A stretch of 12,436 nt of DNA. It comes from Bacteroidota bacterium. Its GTDB lineage: Bacteria > Bacteroidota > Bacteroidia > Flavobacteriales_F > PHOS-HE28. How positions within the stretch are numbered: position 1 is the first letter of the stretch; the number at the start of each line of letters is the position of its first letter. The DNA lies in NCBI GenBank assembly GCA_023430325.1, contig JAEZAU010000136.1, forward strand, positions 1 through 12,436, read 5' to 3'. The notes under the pieces were generated by a model, which searched no databases, was not told the origin of the DNA, and saw nothing but the letters and a program-made list of their open reading frames with translations. A program made the translations under genes and the position numbers. Of this stretch, positions 12,310 to 12,436 are shown piece by piece.

Positions 12310-12436
12310 ATGGAAACTGTTCACCTGCCTATACTGATCGAGACCGATGAAGATGGTGTCTACATCGTCAGCTGTCCGATGTTCAAAGGCTGCCATTCAT
12401 ATGGTGCAACAGTGGAAGAGGCAATGGCGAATATCA
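12310..12436 (+). CDS. HicB-like antitoxin / UPF0150 protein, N-terminal part (3' end outside window)
   Basis: The first 42 residues of a HicB-family protein: METVHLPILIETDEDG, then YIVSCPMFKGCHSYGAT and VEEAMANI. This is the partial RNase-H-like fold of HicB antitoxins, in which the strand ending in xxCPxxxGCxxxG and the helix starting TxEEAxxNI are the signature. HicB proteins block HicA mRNA-interferase toxins and often repress their own promoter. No hicA lies upstream, where a repeat sits instead; it could follow outside the window, or this could be one of the many solitary HicB-like proteins. The ATG at 12310 is chosen for its fit to the family and its distance from the TATCTTTG box. Confidence 0.85.
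   Translation, partial: METVHLPILIETDEDGVYIVSCPMFKGCHSYGATVEEAMANI

Noticed and set aside
1..12436. tRNA, rRNA, CRISPR array, insertion sequence or prophage attachment site
   Set aside because: I looked for cloverleaf-like palindromes, evenly spaced repeats, and transposase or integrase motifs and saw none.
1..12436. Frequent GATC/CGATC tetramers across the window
   Set aside because: They mostly fall on codon pairs such as ATC-G or GAT-C in GC-biased genes; without genome counts there is no sign of a functional motif.

Overview
The window reads as chromosome of a member of the Bacteroidota, probably Flavobacteriales-like with fairly high GC. The signs are a type IX secretion sorting domain, several promoters of the Bacteroidota form TAnnTTTG, weak or absent Shine-Dalgarno sequences, the order rpsF-rpsR-rplI, and a fused two-domain histidine-degradation enzyme. 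This placement is inferred; no marker gene was searched.

Plus strand, left part (1-5341): the 3' end of imidazolonepropionase (hutI), a CPBP-family membrane protease whose start lies inside hutI, an interspersed repeat, the fused formimidoyltransferase/cyclodeaminase (ftcD) behind its own promoter, and a 783-residue protein joining a multi-pass membrane region to a patatin-type lipase domain. hutI and ftcD act at consecutive late steps of histidine catabolism: hutI makes formiminoglutamate, and ftcD passes its formimino group to tetrahydrofolate.

Minus strand (12000 down to 5319), read in transcription order: rpsF-rpsR-rplI (ribosomal proteins S6, S18, L9) behind a TACCTTTG promoter and closed by a strong hairpin; pyrR-pyrB (pyrimidine regulator and aspartate carbamoyltransferase) joined by an ATGA overlap; a STAS-domain anti-sigma-antagonist-like protein followed 7 bases later by a small T9SS-exported protein and a terminator; ribonuclease Z, starting almost inside that terminator; and a LuxR-type response regulator with a BadF/NagK-type sugar kinase 3 bases behind it. 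The kinase converges on the patatin gene with a 23-base overlap of coding ends.

Right edge (11961-12436): a 349-base intergenic region holds the divergent promoters of rpsF and a hicB-like antitoxin gene. Between them lie a G/T-rich tract, a perfect 8-bp palindrome of the ATTCCGGG type and a second, longer member of the repeat found upstream of ftcD. The hicB-like gene is cut by the window end.

Most of the window is ordinary housekeeping DNA. The parts most worth a second look are the repeat pair placed just upstream of promoters, the membrane-patatin fusion, and the response regulator with an altered acidic pocket tied to a sugar kinase. I did not find a convincing new multi-gene system.
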